Assembly: GCA_903934295.1 (NCBI GenBank)
Contig: CAIZNI010000016.1
Coordinates: 1-64,000, forward strand
Length of the DNA: 64,000 nt
Source: an uncultured beta proteobacterium
Lineage (GTDB): Bacteria > Pseudomonadota > Gammaproteobacteria > Burkholderiales > Burkholderiaceae_E
Reading direction: 5' to 3'
The notes beneath the pieces were generated by a model. That model saw only the letters and a program-made list of their open reading frames with translations, did no database searches and was not told the origin of the DNA. Both the position numbers and the translations under genes were made by a program. Positions within the stretch are counted from its first letter, which is position 1, and every line of letters starts with the position of its first letter. Shown here piece after piece: positions 61,549 through 64,000 of the stretch.

Positions 61549-62685
61549 CTACCAGCCGCCGAATCGCGGCCACCGGGCGGTGACGGTTCCGTCCTGCCCC
61601 AGTACCTGATAGCCCTCGTGCTGCGCGCCCGTGGCGCAGGCGTGATTGGGCAGGATCCGCAGCATCGTCCCCACCGGCACGTCGAGGTATCGACCGGGAT
61701 CGCCGTTGCGGTGCGCAATGCTGCCGTGCTCCTGGTTCACCGCGGTCACGATGAAGTCGGGCAGCACGCGGCCCTGGGCATCGCAGACCAGGCCGTAGCC
61801 CTGGTCGACCGGCTGACTGGCGGTACCGCGGTCACGCGACAGCGCCATCCAGCCCGCATCGCACAGGGTCACCCCCTTGTCGCGCTGATGACCGATCACG
61901 CTGGTCAGCACCGACAGCGCGATGTCGTGCGGCGTGCACACGCCGACCCCGGCCATGACCAGATCGAAGAAGACGAACACACCGGCCCGCACTTCGGTCA
62001 CGCCGCTGAGGTCCCGGGCGGTCAGCGCCGTCGGCGTGGAACCGATGCTGACCACCGGTGCCGGGTAACCGGCGGCGCGCAGCCGCTGCGCGGCCAGCAC
62101 CGCACCGGCCCGCTCCTGCTCGGCCATGGCCTCGAGCGCGCCAGTCGAGCGGCAGTTGTACGACTCGCCCGCGTGCGTAAGCACGCCCTGCAGGCGCACC
62201 GACGGCGAGCGCAGCGCGTCGGCCACCACCAGCAGTTCGGGGGCGGCCGGGGCGATTCCCCCGCGATGCCCGTCGGTGTCGATCTCGATCAGCACATCGA
62301 GACGTTCGGGGCGGCCCTGCATGAAAGCGGTCAGTGCCGAGGCCGCCTCCACCGAGTCGAGAATGACCGACAACTGCACGCCGCTGGCCAGCAGCGCCAT
62401 CGCATGGGTCAGCTTGTTCGGGGAAATGCCCACCGCATAGACGATGTCGCGAAAGCCGGCCTGCGCGAACCGGTCGGCCTCTCGCAGCGTGGACACGGTG
62501 ATCGGGCCCGGGACCCCGCCGCTCATGGCCAGGGCCACCTCGAGGCACTTGGCGGTCTTCACATGCGGTCGCAGGAACGGGCCTGGCGCGGGCAGGCGAT
62601 CGCGCAGGCGCGTGATGTTCGCGTGCATGCGCGCTTCGTCAAGCAGGAGCGCCGGGGTCTCCAGCGCAGTCAGTTCGATCGCCAT
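61549..62685 (-). CDS. D-threonine aldolase/D-serine dehydratase-like PLP enzyme
   Basis: 378-residue fold-type III PLP enzyme. ETPALLLDEARMHANITRLR at the N-terminus and FLRPHVKTAK (PLP Lys43) are family signs; VLTHAGESYNC, GSTPTALTARDLSGVTEVRAG follow. The C-terminus has LRILPNHACATGAQHEGYQV, with the His-x-Cys metal pair found in D-threonine aldolase and eukaryotic-type D-serine dehydratase. It splits or dehydrates a D-3-hydroxy amino acid; which one is not decidable. It follows the GST gene by 8 bases. Confidence 0.87.
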   Translation of the reverse strand: MAIELTALETPALLLDEARMHANITRLRDRLPAPGPFLRPHVKTAKCLEVALAMSGGVPGPITVSTLREADRFAQAGFRDIVYAVGISPNKLTHAMALLASGVQLSVILDSVEAASALTAFMQGRPERLDVLIEIDTDGHRGGIAPAAPELLVVADALRSPSVRLQGVLTHAGESYNCRSTGALEAMAEQERAGAVLAAQRLRAAGYPAPVVSIGSTPTALTARDLSGVTEVRAGVFVFFDLVMAGVGVCTPHDIALSVLTSVIGHQRDKGVTLCDAGWMALSRDRGTASQPVDQGYGLVCDAQGRVLPDFIVTAVNQEHGSIAHRNGDPGRYLDVPVGTMLRILPNHACATGAQHEGYQVLGQDGTVTARWPRFGGW

Positions 62686-62693
62686 CGGCGTGC

Positions 62694-63332
62694 TCAGGCC
62701 TGACGGGCGAAGCGGTAGGGCCCGCCCACCGCCAGCGCACGCTGATAGGCCGGGCGCGACTGGATGCGGGTCAGGAAGGCGTCCATGTTCGGATAGTCGG
62801 ACAGCGGGCCGCGCAGGCTGCCCGCTTCGAACACGAAGGACATCTGGATGTCGGCGCCGGTGAGCGCGTCACCGACGAAATACTCGCGACCCTGCAGCGC
62901 GGCCTCGATGTAGGCGAAATGATTGTGCAGTTCGCCCTCGATCCGGGGCGCCAGCGGTGCGCCGGCCTCGCCGAGCCGCCCGACATAGAGCTTGAGCATC
63001 AGCGGCAGCATCGCCGAGCCTTCGGCGAAATGCAGCCAGTGCTGGTAGGCGACGAAATCGGGCGAAGCCATGTCGGACGCCGGCGCGAAGCGGCCGTCGC
63101 CGTGACGGCGGATCAGGTAGTCGATGATCAGGCCCGATTCGGCCACCACCAGCCCGTCGTCGGTGATCACCGGCGACTTGCCCAGCGGATGCACCGCCTT
63201 GAGCGCCGGCGGCGCGAGATTGGTGACGGCATCGCGCTGGTAGTTGACCACCTCGTAAGGCTTGCCGATTTCCTCGAGCAGCCAGAGCACGCGCTGCGAG
63301 CGGGAGTGATTCAGGTGATGCAGGGTGATCAT
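62694..63332 (-). CDS. Glutathione S-transferase
   Basis: 212 residues. Thioredoxin-fold half MITLHHLNHSRSQRVLWLLE with Ser at the catalytic-turn position, GKSPVITDDGLVVAESGLII as glutathione-binding site; helical half with YFVGDALTGADIQMSFVFEA. ATG at 63332 with GAGG nine bases upstream. Resembles the bacterial GST3/Gtt1-like group. Likely first gene of a two-gene unit with the D-amino-acid enzyme. Confidence 0.88.
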   Translation of the reverse strand: MITLHHLNHSRSQRVLWLLEEIGKPYEVVNYQRDAVTNLAPPALKAVHPLGKSPVITDDGLVVAESGLIIDYLIRRHGDGRFAPASDMASPDFVAYQHWLHFAEGSAMLPLMLKLYVGRLGEAGAPLAPRIEGELHNHFAYIEAALQGREYFVGDALTGADIQMSFVFEAGSLRGPLSDYPNMDAFLTRIQSRPAYQRALAVGGPYRFARQA

Positions 63333-63407
63333 GGCGCGGCCTCGGGAAAAAACCGCAGGTTGCCACAAGGGCGCCAGCGCGCCAAAGGCGCCGTCGTCCG
63401 AGCGGAC

Positions 63408-63503
63408 CGCTCAGGCAGCGCCGAGTTGACCGGTCAGGCGGCGCCGAGCACCCCCGGTCAAGCGGCGCCGAGCACCCCCAGTCAAGCGGCGCCGAGCACC
63501 CCG
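63408..63503. repeat. 24-bp tandem repeat spanning the esterase stop codon
   Basis: Three near-identical units 63432-63455, 63456-63479 and 63480-63503, plus a diverged fourth at about 63408-63431. On the minus strand each encodes GVLGAA followed by TGA in the esterase frame; the gene's own last seven codons are the first unit and the others repeat them past the stop. Confidence 0.85.
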
Positions 63504-64000
63504 AGCAGCCAGCGGTTCAGATCGACGATCTCGTCCTGGCACACGCTGTGCTCGATCGGGTACTCATGCCAGTCCACCGGATAGCCGAGCGCGCGCAGGC
63601 GATCGCGCGAGCTGCAGGCGCGTGCGAGCACCACCATCGGGTCGAACAGGCCGTGCGCCATGAACACCGGCACGCCGGCATTGGCGGGATGCGCCTCGGC
63701 CTCGGTCGTGGCGGCCAGCGGCAGATAGCCCGACAGGGCCACGATGCCGGCCAGGCGCTGCGGATGGCGCAGCCCGGTCATCAGCGCCATCGCGCAGCCC
63801 TGCGAGAACCCGGCGAGCACGATCCGCTGCGCGGGCACCCCGCGCTCGATTTCGCGCTCGATCAGACCCTGCACCGTCGCCTGCGACGCCCGCAGCCCAG
63901 CCTCGTCCTCGCGCCGCACGCCGCCGGGCGACGGCTGCGAGATGTCGTACCAGGCGCGCATCACATGGCCGGCATTGAGCGACACCGGGCGCGGCGGTGC
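63482..64000 (-). CDS. Carboxylesterase/phospholipase family alpha/beta hydrolase (5' end outside window)
   Basis: Last 172 codons of a dienelactone-hydrolase-like esterase. Nucleophile Ser in VLAGFSQGCAMALMTGLRHP, Asp in MAHGLFDPMVVLARA and His in EYPIEHSVCQDEIVDLNRWL complete the triad. The frame is open past base 64000; the segment RAWYDI just inside is the conserved second strand region, so only about 50 N-terminal residues are missing. Substrate unknown. Its stop lies in a 24-bp tandem repeat, and the 149-base spacer to the GST gene otherwise shows nothing. Confidence 0.9.
   Translation of the reverse strand, partial: APPRPVSLNAGHVMRAWYDISQPSPGGVRREDEAGLRASQATVQGLIEREIERGVPAQRIVLAGFSQGCAMALMTGLRHPQRLAGIVALSGYLPLAATTEAEAHPANAGVPVFMAHGLFDPMVVLARACSSRDRLRALGYPVDWHEYPIEHSVCQDEIVDLNRWLLGVLGAA

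Noticed and set aside
59511-61718. 735-codon minus-strand open frame across the Fe-S protein and DUF3501 genes
   Set aside because: Antisense shadow; the plus-strand genes have clear Cys motifs and ribosome sites.

Overview
The window is a 64 kb piece of GC-rich chromosome from a betaproteobacterium, most likely order Burkholderiales. The evidence is the conserved runs dxr-cdsA-uppS-frr-pyrH-tsf-rpsB, smc-zipA-ligA and tig-clpP-clpX-lon-hupB-ppiD, plus a single-domain QueF and an hpnCDE squalene cluster. The species cannot be named from sequence alone. No rRNA, CRISPR array, prophage, insertion sequence or origin was seen. Coding density is high and no gene-free stretch exceeds about 300 bases once the tRNAs are counted.

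Region by region. (1) 1-5549, minus strand: translation and lipid/isoprenoid housekeeping, transcribed rpsB, tsf, pyrH, frr, uppS, cdsA, dxr. (2) 5793-9282, plus: map and glnD. (3) 9279-16955, minus: smc, zipA, ligA and a methylthio-nucleoside phosphorylase, joined by 4-base ATGA overlaps. (4) 17200-24274, plus: queF, dapC, dapD, pilU, an ArsC/Spx-like protein, prmB and a YheS-type ABC-F protein. (5) 24336-30108: a GST, then a 3-hydroxyacyl-CoA dehydrogenase, an aminoglycoside-phosphotransferase-fold kinase and an ACAD11-like acyl-CoA dehydrogenase (together a plausible 4-hydroxyacyl-CoA catabolic module), then an EamA exporter. (6) 30176-35094: a tctCBA tricarboxylate transporter, a DUF1178 protein and mnmH. 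(7) 35109-45970: the proteostasis block ppiD, [SDR and transglutaminase-like genes], tRNA-Asp, tRNA-Val, hupB, lon, clpX, clpP, tig, tRNA-Leu. (8) 46064-49233: hpnC, hpnD, hpnE. (9) 49339-55928: DUF2889, radA, alr, lplT, a family-4 uracil-DNA glycosylase, rimI, tsaB. (10) 56006-58797: an unknown exported protein divergent from an OmpR/EnvZ-type two-component system. (11) 59006-61481: rubrerythrin, a CCG-domain iron-sulfur protein and DUF3501, an uncharacterised association. (12) 61549-64000: a D-threonine aldolase/D-serine dehydratase-like enzyme, a GST and a truncated esterase.

The most notable signals are regulatory or structural. Several genes (map, DUF1178, hpnC, ompR-like, the exported unknown, perhaps tsaB) have a good -10 hexamer only 6-7 bases before the start codon and no Shine-Dalgarno site, which predicts leaderless mRNAs. 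Two genes (tctA and the esterase) are followed by tandem copies of their own last codons including the stop codon. Terminator-like hairpins sit in the predicted leaders of smc, queF and hupB. lon has a near-consensus heat-shock (sigma-32) promoter.
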